From Thelonectria olida (lineage: Eukaryota; Ascomycota; Sordariomycetes; Hypocreales; Nectriaceae): a DNA stretch of 64,000 nucleotides. Under the pieces are notes generated by a model. The model did not search any database, was not told where the DNA came from, and worked only from the letters and a program-made list of their open reading frames with translations. The stretch lies in contig JAGPYM010000029.1 of assembly GCA_020736575.1 (NCBI GenBank), forward strand, positions 1 through 64,000. The letters are read 5' to 3'. Every line of letters starts with the position of its first letter. Position 1 is the first letter of the stretch. Made by a program: the position numbers and the translations under genes. Shown one piece after another: positions 54,700 through 64,000 of this stretch.

Positions 54700-56341
54700 A
54701 TGAGCACTTCCCGAGCTCTGGTACTCGTCGCTCTGTTGAGCGGCGCGTTTGCTGAAGCAAAAAACGCCACTGCCGACGAGGAAAGGATCGGCTGGGTCGC
54801 CCCCGATGCATCAAGAGACACATGGGACATCATCTGGAGTTGCTTGTCTATCTTCATCGTCTGTTCGTGGAAATGCGTCCACCTCAATGTGCCCACACAC
54901 CGCGAAAGCATTGCAGGATGGGAAAAGGTCTGCGGCATCTTCTACCGGCCCTCACACCAGCTGATGATGAAATGGTGGCGCAAGCTGCTCTGGATGTTTG
55001 TCATCGCTATCGCGCCAGAACTGGGAGTCAGCCAAGCTGTGAGACAATGGAGAATGGCACGCGAAGAGCTGGATCGCGTAACGCCCCGAAGAAAGAGAGA
55101 TCCGAACAAGTTCAAAGGGCAAAAGTTCACAATGACGCATGCCTTCTATGTCCAGATGGGGGGCATTCTCCTCTGCGAGATACCGGAGGGCCAGCCGGAT
55201 CAAACAGCGCCCGCCATAGCAGTCACCAACCCTTTCGAAGATCCAGCTTCAGAGTTCATTGAGCACACAGAGCGGCCTCGATCATATGTCTTGCTGAGAG
55301 ACCAGCCCAACGATGGCTTGGAAAAGATGGACCCTATCCCTAAAGTGCGCCTGCATGCTAGGATACTCGACTCACTAGGTAAGAAGCCCTACTGAATCTG
55401 CTTCAGACTGACAGTCGGTCCCTGTTCTCTCATGAAAGCTCTTTTGCTGCCTCACTGTTCTGTTCTCGACACTGCCTTACCCCCAACACTGGAGTGCGAC
55501 GCTGACTTGGATCACAGAGATGCTCGATGAAATTGGAGTCGTTCCAACTCTCACCGAGGAAGACATTCAAGATCGGAGTCGAGCTGACTCAATCACCAAA
55601 CTCTTCGCCCTCGTTCAGTGCAGCTGGCTCGTCGTACAGACCATCGCCCGGGGCGTCAAAGGTCTCGCCATATCACAATTGGAGTTGGCCACGATAGCCT
55701 TTGTCTTCTGCGCCCTAGTCATGCACTTCTTCTGGTGGAACAAGCCCTTTGATGTTGAGAGGAGGCACGTTCTAATCAAAGTGCCCAAGGTCGGAAGCAG
55801 GGTCCGACATATCCCCAACTGGGACTCGAATGACATCGAGGAGATGGGGGAATGGATCGCCGGCGGCCGAAAATACGATCTTGCCGTCGGAGAGTTTTTT
55901 GAGATGGGTCTGATGAACTTGGACATTATGGAGGGCAGCCTAGATGACAGTGACAGCGACCTGTGGCCAACGGTTGGTCTATACGCCACGGGCGCCGTCT
56001 TTTCAGCTATCCATCTCGCAGCTTGGAACTGGGAATTTCCGTCACTGGCCGTCAAGATCCTATGGAGAGTGTTTGGCCTCATCGCACTGTCTGCGTCATT
56101 CACCCCGTTTGTCCTGTTCGCCGCGTATCGAGTAGCAAACAGGGTGATAAACACGGACGTGGAGGATGAGAAGGCAAATCGTGTTGCTGCAAGACTTTGC
56201 TGCTTCACATTTCTCACGTATATTATTTACTTCATTGCGCGCATGGTAATCTTGGTCCTTACATGCTACTGCATGTATAATATGCCAGCGAGTACATACG
56301 AGAAAGTTGCGTGGACGGCATGGATTCCTCACTTTGGATAA
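54700..56341 (+). CDS. Conserved fungal multi-pass membrane protein (2 exons)
   Basis: The model is join(54700..55378, 55518..56341), 500 residues; the 139-nt intron runs GTAAGAAG to GATCACAG. Residues 1-18 look like a cleaved signal peptide (MSTSRALVLVALLSGAFA). Then come GWVAPDASRDTWDIIWSCLSIFIVCSWKCVHLNVP, WMFVIAIAPELGV, a cytosolic stretch with FTMTHAFYVQMGG, and later LVQCSWLVVQTIARG, ISQLELATIAFVFCALVMHFFWWNKPFDV plus three or four more helices. Comparable proteins are widespread in ascomycetes and have no assigned function. Neither a transporter nor an enzyme motif is evident. Confidence 0.85.
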
Positions 56342-57578
56342 CAGGAGATTGGGCAATCAGCTTCTGTGGATGGGACAGGTGAACGAGGATAACAAGTCGC
56401 AACCAAATGCTCAGCCTGGGGCGATAGTCAGTCGTGCGTTGTTCCAACTTGGGATCCTGTCGGTGATTGAATTCAAACTGATGGGCCCCTCACATGCGAA
56501 CTCAAGTCCAGCCGCAAAAGCTATTGAGGCAAAGTTAAGGATCCAATGCAAGCTATAGTCTACCTAGGTAGTCAGCCCACTCAGAGGTCGCTGGTGCGGT
56601 AGACACCGCGTTAACCCACGCGCCTGCAGCCGATGAGCTCATCAACAGAGGGTTTGCGCTTGTTGATACATCCGACAGACAGGCAGAAAACAGTGAATTT
56701 CGGTGAATAGGATATAGGTTGGGCGCCAACATGACACTTTATGTCGGCTCATGGAAATGGTAGTGGCGTGCCTGTGGAAAGTTGCCTTGTAAAGGCAGGT
56801 CATGAGGTGGGATGATTCTATGTTTCGGCTGTCCAGAGCATAGGTAGATATGGCCTCGCGTCCTAACTGGCAACTTGACAGGAGAGGGTACGGTGATGGG
56901 TTGACCAGGCCAGGGGCAATGGGTCTACGGCCTCGAACGCTCTAGACTTTAGGATCCCTGCGTCCTGGAGAGCTTTCAACGTGCGAATGAATGCAAGGTT
57001 CGGTAAGCAGTTGCCGAATAGTTCCCTCAGCCCACAAAACAAGCTTGAAGTTCGGGTTTAATGGCCAGGGTATGTGTGTCGGGCCGGCTGTGTACATAGC
57101 TGCACCTCGTATTTCAGGACGTTTGGGTATTGGCACACCGAGGCACGGTTATTAGCTCTGGCCCCTGTGCAATAATGCCCATTGAGTCTCGACCATGGGA
57201 TCAAGCCCCCGAATGGAAGCTTGGCCGAGAGCATCAATATGGGCGCCGTGGTTGTCCCTTTAATTTCGGAATAATTAGTTCACTAGCAAAGCTTGATTGG
57301 AACAAGCCATGGGTTAAACGGCATTGACGATTTTCTTTTGTTTTGTTGAAACTGAATGGCTATATCAGACCCGTGGGATGCTTACTCTATAGCGATTGAG
57401 CCGAGGAAAATCACCAGAGCAGCGATCTCAGGTGTTTCAAAGTTTCCTCCCGAAGTCCAGCCCTGACGGTAGGAAACTGGTATCCACTGTTCAATTCTCA
57501 CCGCAAATCTGTTTCAGGAGATGTGAATAGAATTCCTCCTTAGATCATAGAAACGGGCCTGGCCGAGACTTCGAGGGG
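56342..57578. other. Intergenic upstream of xylanase gene
   Basis: About 1.2 kb without a supported gene. Fungal xylanase promoters usually carry Xyr1/XlnR (GGCTAA-type) and CreA (SYGGRG) sites. A perfect GGCTAA was not seen on scanning; short CreA-like GGGG motifs occur, for example at 57575. Confidence 0.5.
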
Positions 57579-57585
57579 CTATAAG
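57579..57585 (+). promoter_or_regulatory. Candidate TATA box of the xylanase gene
   Basis: CTATAAG lies 113 bp upstream of the xylanase ATG, a usual distance for a fungal TATA box. Position and sequence only; no transcript start is known. Confidence 0.35.
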
Positions 57586-57697
57586 ATGTGTCTCGCGGAC
57601 CAGTGCTTGGAGGGAAGTCCTCCAACCAAGCCTTTCCCTTCACTCTTCTGGTCAATCACTCTTTCCCTCGTCTTCTGTCTTTCTTTTCCGCTTCATA

Positions 57698-58819
57698 ATG
57701 AAGAACCTGTTTACAAGCTTTCTTCTTGCCGCTTCGCTGGTCGTTGCGGCCCCGACCGCTCGACAGTCCTCGGCCAGTGTCAACCAACTCTTCCAGAAGA
57801 AGGGCAAGCTGTACTATGGCAATATCGCCGATGCCGCTCTGTTGAACAACGCCCAAGATGCAGCCGTTCTCAAGGCCGATTTTGGCGCCCTCACACCCGA
57901 GAATAGCATGAAGTGGGATGCCACTGAGCCGAGCCGCGGCAAATTCTCATTCACTGGCGCGGATACTCTGGTCAACTTTGCCAAGTCGAACGGGAAGCTG
58001 GTCCGAGGCCACGCGTTGGTCTGGCACTCTCAGCTGCCAAGTTGGGTGTCTGCTATCTCGAACAAGAAAGATCTAGAGGCTGTCCTTAAGAACCATGTGA
58101 CCACTCTTGTCAACCGATACAAGGGCAAGATTTATGCTTGGGTATGCTCTGCTTCGTTTCTTCCTTGCTCCATTTCGTTTTCTCGCGTGGCGAAGGCGAC
58201 TCACACAATACCGCATAGGATGTTGTCAACGAGGTCTTTAACGAGGATGGAAGTCTTCGCGATTCTGTCTTTTCAAGAGTCTTGGGCGAAGACTTTATTT
58301 CTATTGCATTCAAGGCTGCCCGTGCTGCTGATCCTAAGGCCAAGCTCTACATTAACGACTACAATCTTGATAAGGCAACATACCCAAAAGTGGCAAACGG
58401 AATTGTTCCCAAGGTCAAGAAGTGGATTGCTCAGGGGATCCCTATTGATGGCATCGGCTCGCAGAGTCATCTAAGCCAAGGCGGCTCCAGCGGAACGCTC
58501 GGCGCCCTCCAAGCTCTTGCCTCATCCGGTGTCAAGGAGGTGGCCGTTACTGAGCTTGACATTGCGAACGCGCCGTCGGCTGACTATGTGGCTGTGACGA
58601 AGGCATGCTTGGCCGTGCCGAAGTGCGTTGGTATTACCGTGTGGGGTGTTCGTGATTCGGTAAGTCGCCTCCAGCTGGATTTTCTCGACTCTCTCTACAT
58701 GAGTGCTGACTGACCTTTTTTGCCAGGACTCTTGGAGGAAAGGAGCCAACCCACTCCTATTCGATAGCTCCTTTAAGCCCAAGCCAGCTTATAATGCAAT
58801 CGTCAAGGCCTTGTCTTAG
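57698..58819 (+). CDS. GH10 endo-beta-1,4-xylanase, secreted (3 exons)
   Basis: The model is join(57698..58141, 58219..58659, 58727..58819), 325 residues. A signal peptide (about residues 1-18, [14 protein letters not shown]) precedes a single GH10 catalytic barrel. Diagnostic motifs: [47 protein letters not shown] with the acid/base Glu153, [17 protein letters not shown], and VTELDIAN with the nucleophile Glu260. The closing VWGVRDSDSWR and [16 protein letters not shown] is typical. There is no cellulose-binding module. It cleaves internal beta-1,4 bonds of xylan outside the cell. The intron positions split YAW|DVV and RDS|DSW. It is convergent with the GH131 gene 733 bp away. Confidence 0.95.
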
Positions 58820-59552
58820 ATGTTGTGTTCTTGATGTCCATCTCTCACATCGAGATTGATCCCGGAGTTGAAGTTGCCCTACTCTGTACATATTTGCTGA
58901 AGCTTCGATCATAGAAGAATAGAGAAGTCATGTGTCAGATGCGTTGTAGCACCTGAAGAGACTGTTCCCAACGGAAATAGGAAAGCACATGGGAAGGGGG
59001 GTTGTCCTCGTGAGGCTATGCAGTGTCAATTTGGATGTATTCCATGCCATCTGCCATATCCCATCTTGTTTGCTTCATTTCTACTTGTTCGCTGGCTTCT
59101 GAGTGCTATCTTCAGTTCCATGGGTGCGTGCGTATGCACTAAAGGACGACATCCGCCACTTCCATGGCACCCAGCGCGCTATCATCAACGATATCTTCTT
59201 CACTTCGGCTCGACCCGTCTCGCTTGAGTACTGCCTGCATCATTGTAAACAGGTGCAAATACCCTTATTTTTTCATGTCTTGTTGTTATATATGTACCTA
59301 TCTTCTTGTCATGTATGTACATATCTTGCTGTCACATATACATGTTCGCTTGCGGCTCAGAGCTGTCGCCTCCTCAGGCAAGCGAATGACGCTCTTTACC
59401 CATCATCACCCTCTTTGGCAAATTGAGACCATGCCAAAGACCGAAAGAGAAACACTTCCTCTACCTAGACAAACATCTACTACCTCGAGAGAGCTAAATC
59501 CCGCGCCTGGAGAGACAGTGCTACCTCGCCTAGACCAGGCTCATCGTAGTAG
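58820..59552. other. Intergenic between convergent glycoside hydrolase genes
   Basis: Terminator and 3' UTR space for both genes. Contains short direct repeats of a TATGTAC/ATGTACATAT type at about 59290-59345. Overlapping frames near 59,018-59,577 are not supported as genes. Confidence 0.55.
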
Positions 59553-60668
59553 TTATATCCTCCTGTGTCTTACATGACGCTTTGCCTTGCACCCAGTCTT
59601 CTGCGTAGGCGTTGCTACCACTGAGGACTCACTGCTTGTAGAGCTTACTGACAAAGTCGCGCTCAATTGAGCTGCCGAGGTTCTTTGTGCTGTGGAAGTT
59701 GCCTGAGAAACGGCCGTGGTAGTACCAGCCAGCGAAGGGGATGTGATAAGTGTCGTTTTAGTTGCGGCCAGCTGAGTCGTTGGGACTGCGACTGAAATAC
59801 TACTCGCTGCTGCAACACTTGTGTTTGACGAGCTATTATCACCTACAACGTGGGTGAGCATATGCTTCATTGGCTGGTTCACACAACAAAGATACTTACC
59901 AGAAGAGCTGCCACCAGGACCAGAAACAGAGGTAGTTATATCGCCGTCTTCGATGTAGACGCCAGAGAAGAAAAGGTCCTCCGTCTCGTCAGCGTCGCCG
60001 TTGGCTAACTCCAGGACACCGACGTGCCAGTCAGCGCCGTTGCTACTCGTGCTTGCGGCGACGGGGGCTACGACCTGCTTAAGGTCGCTGGCGCCGGTCG
60101 AATGCCAAAGACCAACGGTCTTGGCGGAGAAGTCGATTTCATAGGCCATGTTGTGCCATACGCCGGCCACCCACTCGGCCTCCCACTCGGAGGTGCCTCC
60201 CACGAGCCAGTGGAGGTTGTTGCCGGAGTCGCCGCCGCTCTTGAGCTCGGTGAAGTGCGACTCAAAGAAGGCGATTTGATGTTCGCGGGCTGTGGATGGG
60301 GCATTCTCACTCTCGCGCTTGATGCTGAAGTGGTAAAAGACCTTACCCGCGGCGATGGCGGCGCTGGTCTGGGGGATTAGCTCGGTGCGGCGCATCGTCT
60401 GGCCGTTCCAGTAGGCCGTGTCTGTTAATGAGATTTTGGCGCCCTGCGAGGAACCGGCGTCGGCAGGGTTGGCGTAGTCTGCCGAGAGAGCCACGTACTC
60501 CGAGACGGCGCCGTCGCCGTGGATATAGTACTGGTAGGGACCGACCTGGTTGGACCAACTCCAGCTCTCGAGGTCCTTGGCGGACTCGAGGTCGTTCAGT
60601 CGACCATCCCAAAGAATTTCTGCGGCAGCCAGGCCGGCAAGAGAAGCGAAAATGGCAAAAGTCTTCAT
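59553..60668 (-). CDS. GH131 family secreted glucanase-like protein with Ser/Thr tail (2 exons)
   Basis: The model is complement(join(59553..59842, 59900..60668)), 352 residues. A signal peptide (about residues 1-16, MKTFAIFASLAGLAAA) leads directly into ILWDGRLNDLESAKDLESWSW, NQVGPYQYYIHGDGAVSEYV, YWNGQTMRRTELIPQT, HQIAFFESHFTELKSG and WHVGVLELANG..DLFFSGVYIEDG, which match the GH131 beta-jelly-roll domain. Family members cleave beta-1,3, beta-1,4 or mixed glucans. The second exon encodes a Ser/Thr/Ala-rich tail ending in a basic cluster (CKAKRHVRHRRI). The 57-nt intron is a multiple of three without stops, so unspliced mRNA would still be translated in frame. A TATATTA-type box lies about 140 bp upstream. 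Confidence 0.9.
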   Translation of the reverse strand: MKTFAIFASLAGLAAAEILWDGRLNDLESAKDLESWSWSNQVGPYQYYIHGDGAVSEYVALSADYANPADAGSSQGAKISLTDTAYWNGQTMRRTELIPQTSAAIAAGKVFYHFSIKRESENAPSTAREHQIAFFESHFTELKSGGDSGNNLHWLVGGTSEWEAEWVAGVWHNMAYEIDFSAKTVGLWHSTGASDLKQVVAPVAASTSSNGADWHVGVLELANGDADETEDLFFSGVYIEDGDITTSVSGPGGSSSGKYLCCVNQPMKHMLTHVVGDNSSSNTSVAAASSISVAVPTTQLAATKTTLITSPSLAGTTTAVSQATSTAQRTSAAQLSATLSVSSTSSESSVVATPTQKTGCKAKRHVRHRRI

Positions 60669-61609
60669 CCTGGAAGTAAAAGAAAGTGGTGAAAAGAATG
60701 ACAAGGATCGTCTGCGTGACCAAGTCAGCTGCGTAGAGACCAAAAGACAAAGAACAGAAGGAATGACGGCGACAGAGCGAAATCGAGAGCCCCGGCAATG
60801 GGTCTTTAATATATCTATTGAGATGCCTTGCAGGATTGGAAGGCATTCACTAACTGGCATCTGTTTCGTTCCCTCGTGTGTGGAGCCGCTTGCTGCAAAG
60901 GCAGACGGCCAAACGAAAGACAGATCTCCTCCAGTCGGATAATTCGGTGCTGCAGTAGATAGTCGACGAGATTGACGGGGTCACGGCCTTCATTTTAGAG
61001 GAGGCTCCCGAATTGGCGGAGAAATACGCTTCCACGCGCCGCCCCAGGGACGAGGTAACATTGAGCTGAAACAGCGTCAACGAAACGATAGTCTACATGA
61101 CAGAAAGCTGGGTGGGCCTCGTGTTTCATGTCTGCCGGCCTTATGATATGACCAAGCATGGAACCGAGGCCGTCGAATCCGTAGATATCATTATTGCCCT
61201 CAAGTCCACACACAGGGTTTGCCATAGGTTGGATTCATTAGCCAAGAGAAAACTCGGATTCATAAAAGGGGCATGATTCAAAGTTCACATCGAGTGTTGC
61301 GACGTTCAACGGCGATATCTGCACCTGTTTCCTGCAGCCTCACCCAGCTGAATCCCTTCAAACCACGCCGACGCCCCTGGCCTTCTCTTTCTCGGCTGCG
61401 GGTCTTTCCAGACCATCACGATGCCAACGAATAGCCTATTGTACAGGGCTACTTGGAAAGAAGTTGAAGAAAAAAAGAAACCCCCAGTCTAGGCGATAAC
61501 TCACCCGAGTGACGCCTGTGGAATTAACACCAACCCCATTAAGTCGCCGACCAGAATCCACTTGCCGAGCCTGCCGAGTCTCAATCGAAGGAAAAATAAA
61601 AAATGCAGT
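60669..61609. other. Intergenic with possible membrane-protein relic
   Basis: On the minus strand from 61225 a short frame begins MANPVCGLEGNNDIYGF, which resembles the N-terminus (xCGxxGNxDxYG) of a large fungal membrane-protein family, but the next transmembrane helices are not found. It is best read as a relic or chance match. The left part is the GH131 promoter. Confidence 0.35.
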
Positions 61610-61978
61610 TCACAGGCTTTTATACAGGCCATGGGCAAGATATTTGTCAAAGCTGTCAAGCAAGTCGCAAAAGAAGTCGTAACTATAGTACCACCTTTCA
61701 TACGCCTGATCAGGTTGCTTGTTAATGACCATTTGCAATGGTTCCGAGTCGTCCCCATCAACCGTCATGTCGATACACAGGATGTCAAGCCCATCCATGA
61801 TGTGCGAGCCGGCAAAGTCCTACAGATCTGGAATTGACGTCCTGGGTGTGCGAAGCCTTACGAGAGGAGCTTTGCACAATTTAGAATATAAAAAATGGTA
61901 CTCAGGCTTTGCCTGGGCGGCCAATTCGGTGAGATCAACGGCTGGCCGGAACACATACAAGGCTTGGATCTGACCTTG
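61610..61978 (-). pseudogene. Unrecognised coding relic with one TAG
   Basis: A minus-strand frame of about 120 codons has protein-like composition on both sides of a single TAG: YVFRPAVDLTELAAQAKPEYHFLY.. then TSIPDL-stop-DFAGSHIMDGLDILCIDMTVDGDDSEPLQ.. and WYYSYDFFCDLLDSFDKYLAHGL. The stop could be a former CAG. No family is recognised and no exon joins are apparent, so this is a guess at a decayed gene. Confidence 0.3.
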
Positions 61979-62300
61979 AGCAACCCAATCCGCCAATGCC
62001 GATGTGCTTCAGATCATGGATGAAATAACCTAATGGACATCGTACCTAGTCTACATTGCTTCGCGCATTCGGGTTTACGTAGCTTCACTGACGGGAAAGA
62101 AAATGAATCTGCGGACGTTGGCTCGGTTACAACTGCGAGGAAAATGCAATCGTTGTTGACGTAACTATCTTATAGGCCCCGTTGCTACTCACAGTGGCAT
62201 ATTGCGTGCGATACTAGAGAAATACTTGGGTATGTTCGCTCTATGTTTGGCGACAATTTCAACCTCCGATCGGCGGCGTAAACCGATTTCAGCGGTGCTC
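61979..62300. other. Intergenic, no gene seen
   Basis: 3' flank of the arsenite methyltransferase gene. No open frame worth reporting. Confidence 0.5.
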
Positions 62301-63476
62301 TCAGTCCGCCGCGGGCTTGACAGCATACACCTGGAAGGAGCCTAGTAAGGGTTAGTTGACGATCTCTACCAGGCTAAGCGTCCAGTGTACTTACCTGCCC
62401 ATTCGTTAAAGTCTGTGATCCCCAGTCGAGTCGCCAGTGTCTTGGCTTCACCGGCCATTGAACTCGCCTGGTTCTGGCAGGCACACTTCGACGAGTTAGT
62501 TCCGCAGCATGACTCCTTTTCCTCCGGCTCGCAGCAACTCTCTTTCGCCTCCGCACTGCAGCAAGAAGGTGCGTCCTGTTCATCTTTAACGGCGTCTGCC
62601 CCACAACAGGATGGCTTGCCCTCGACGGCGGTACAGTACACATTCAAATCATTCTTGCTGTCCACGATGAGAACATCTGGTAAAGACCAATTAGACTCCA
62701 TCATATCTTAGTGGGACGATTCGGTTTACCGTTAAAGCCCGCATTCTTGAGAAATGTGTCATACTCGCTGACCTGGCTAGCTCCCGCAACGCACCCGACA
62801 TATAGAGCAACGTTCTTCTTCATCTCCTCGGTAAACTCTTTGCGCGCGAGTATGTCGCTGATGGCAACTCGTCCGCCGGGCTTGAGTAGTCGGAACATCT
62901 CATTAAACGCAAGCTGTTTGTCCTCTGGAGGGACAAGGTTGATGACGCAGTTGCTGATGATACAGTCAGCAGTGTTGTCGGGCAGCGCGATGGACGTGAT
63001 GGCGCTCTCGATGAACTGGACGTTTGAGGCGTTGGTGTGAGCTTTGTTGGCATTCGCCTTGTCGATCATATTCTATTACGCTGTATTAGACAGATGCTAG
63101 ACTCTATCCGGAGGCCAAGAACTTGCGCACCTTGTTCATGTCAACTCCGACGGCCTTGCCTTTAGGACCAACTCTCTTTGCAGCCGTAAACACATCGAAG
63201 CCAGCGCCAGACCCGAGATCAATGACGCTTTCGCCCTTTTGACTGTCAGCGAAACGACACGACGCAGGGCATGGACACACATACCTCTCTCAGCCTCGCA
63301 AGTGCAATTGGGTTGCCGCAGCTCAATCCCAGATTCGCACCCTCAGGAACGCCAGCGAGCTCTTCTTCGGTGTATCCAAAGGCTTTCGCGACTGTCTGCT
63401 CATACTGGCCGGTGCTGCTCTTGGCGATTGAGCCGTACCGTTTATTAACTTGGTCGTAGATATCCTTAGACTCCAT
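62301..63476 (-). CDS. arsM: Arsenite methyltransferase (AS3MT/ArsM type, 5 exons)
   Basis: The model is complement(join(62301..62341, 62395..62676, 62730..63072, 63131..63235, 63285..63476)), 320 residues, all introns GT..AG and in phase. SAM-binding motif I is [13 protein letters not shown] (residues 68-80). The three cysteines that bind As(III) in this family are present: LSCGNP (Cys53), ISNCVINLV (Cys141) and YVGCVAGAS (Cys193). [18 protein letters not shown] sequence and [15 protein letters not shown] are also diagnostic. The C-terminal third carries five Cys clusters ([32 protein letters not shown]). It methylates As(III) with S-adenosylmethionine and thiols, giving volatile or less retained species. 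No arsenite pump or arsenate reductase gene is seen in the window. Confidence 0.93.
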
Positions 63477-63575
63477 TGAGAATGTCAAATGTTGTTAGTG
63501 TAAGATAAAAAGACTGATAAATAAATGCGTTGTGGTGGGCTGATGGACCTGTCACGTTCGCGAATGCACACGTAC

Positions 63576-63582
63576 ATATATA
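63576..63582 (-). promoter_or_regulatory. Candidate TATA box of arsM
   Basis: ATATATA (minus strand TATATAT) lies 100 bp upstream of the arsM ATG. Assigned on position and sequence only. Confidence 0.35.
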
Positions 63583-63612
63583 GTCCTTGCAAGCGCGTCG
63601 ATATGTCATCAT

Positions 63613-63993
63613 TTAAAACATCCAATTGGTATCCTGGACAATCAAAATAGAATCGGGATAATCATCTGACGGGGAGACTGACTGGAGGCTCGCCGGAGGA
63701 GGGGATTTGACTTGCCCTGCCAACCAGCCTCGTGGATTGGAGACATCTCCGTCTACCTTTTCGGCATTGGCAACACTTGCCGCATACAATGGTCTGATGC
63801 AATTACGTATTCCGGTCAGAATCTTCAGCAGTGGCGTCCAATTATAGGGCGTTGTGGCTATTGGCAGGGAAGGACCGGGGTAAATGCTGACCGAAACCCG
63901 AAATCGATCTGTCACCATTTTAGACCAGAGATAAATGGAACAGGCTGGAGCTTGGATCTCATCGGTGACATATCGATGATAACGACTCGCCAT
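63613..63993 (-). CDS. Hypothetical protein, 126 residues
   Basis: An open frame from an ATG with good context (GAGCCATGG) 8 bases from the window end. I recognise no domain. Composition is ordinary (MASRYHRYVTDEIQAPACS at the start, Ser/Pro/Asp near the end), with no signal peptide or TM. Extra exons could lie outside the window or in the gap to arsM. It may be a chance frame. Confidence 0.3.
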   Translation of the reverse strand: MASRYHRYVTDEIQAPACSIYLWSKMVTDRFRVSVSIYPGPSLPIATTPYNWTPLLKILTGIRNCIRPLYAASVANAEKVDGDVSNPRGWLAGQVKSPPPASLQSVSPSDDYPDSILIVQDTNWMF

Positions 63994-64000
63994 GGCTCCG

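Noticed and set aside
1..64000. CRISPR array, rRNA, tRNA, phage or plasmid origin
   Set aside because: No regularly spaced short repeats, no cloverleaf or rRNA core sequence recognised, and the genome is eukaryotic.

Overview
The window comes from a filamentous ascomycete (Pezizomycotina, probably Sordariomycetes; the order cannot be fixed from sequence alone). The genes carry short spliceosomal introns of about 45-80 nt with GT..AG ends. The families are typical of moulds: GH10 xylanase, GH131, PRISE-like reductase, DUF7730-type protein, ankyrin/CorA-like protein, fungal PD-(D/E)XK protein and arsenite methyltransferase. Retrotransposons have been destroyed by C-to-T/G-to-A changes of the repeat-induced point mutation (RIP) type.

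Positions 1 to about 12,050 form an AT-rich RIP isochore with no intact gene. It holds a Ty3/Gypsy relic (RT, RNase H, integrase, chromodomain, 3' LTR ending at 6028), a minus-strand Copia-like relic (6029-8302), a second 3' fragment of the same Gypsy family (8303-11837), and two 673-bp solo LTRs inserted into that fragment, each with a RIP-mutated 5-bp target duplication. Composition switches abruptly at about 12,050.

Positions 13-22 kb hold intact genes: a class 3 lipase-like protein (+), a GRDP-like protein (-), a two-exon Cys-rich protein with a Gly/Cys tail (-), and an acyltransferase-3 membrane protein (-).

Positions 22.5-37.4 kb are a gene graveyard mixed with a few live genes. Broken genes are an MFS sugar transporter, an NADPH-P450 reductase-type fragment abutting a Gypsy RNase H fragment, a 5'-truncated NAD-dependent epimerase, a cytochrome P450 without its haem end, and a probable transcription-factor tail. 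Apparently intact genes here are the eight-exon ankyrin/CorA-like gene, a DUF7730-type gene and a DJ-1/PfpI gene.

Positions 39.7-51.2 kb hold a secreted carbohydrate-binding-like protein, a seven-TM receptor-like protein, an alpha/beta hydrolase, an EthD-type protein, a PRISE-like reductase, a sulfotransferase-like protein with a TM tail and a SnoaL-like protein. The run from EthD to SnoaL is all on the plus strand and looks like a small metabolic group, with no backbone synthase visible.

Positions 51.9-63.5 kb hold a PD-(D/E)XK-like gene with one internal TGA, a multi-pass membrane protein, a convergent pair of secreted carbohydrate-active enzymes (GH10 and GH131), and a five-exon arsenite methyltransferase. 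Exon joins were worked out by hand from splice signals and reading phase; none has transcript support. No tRNA, rRNA, CRISPR array or polyketide/peptide synthase was seen.
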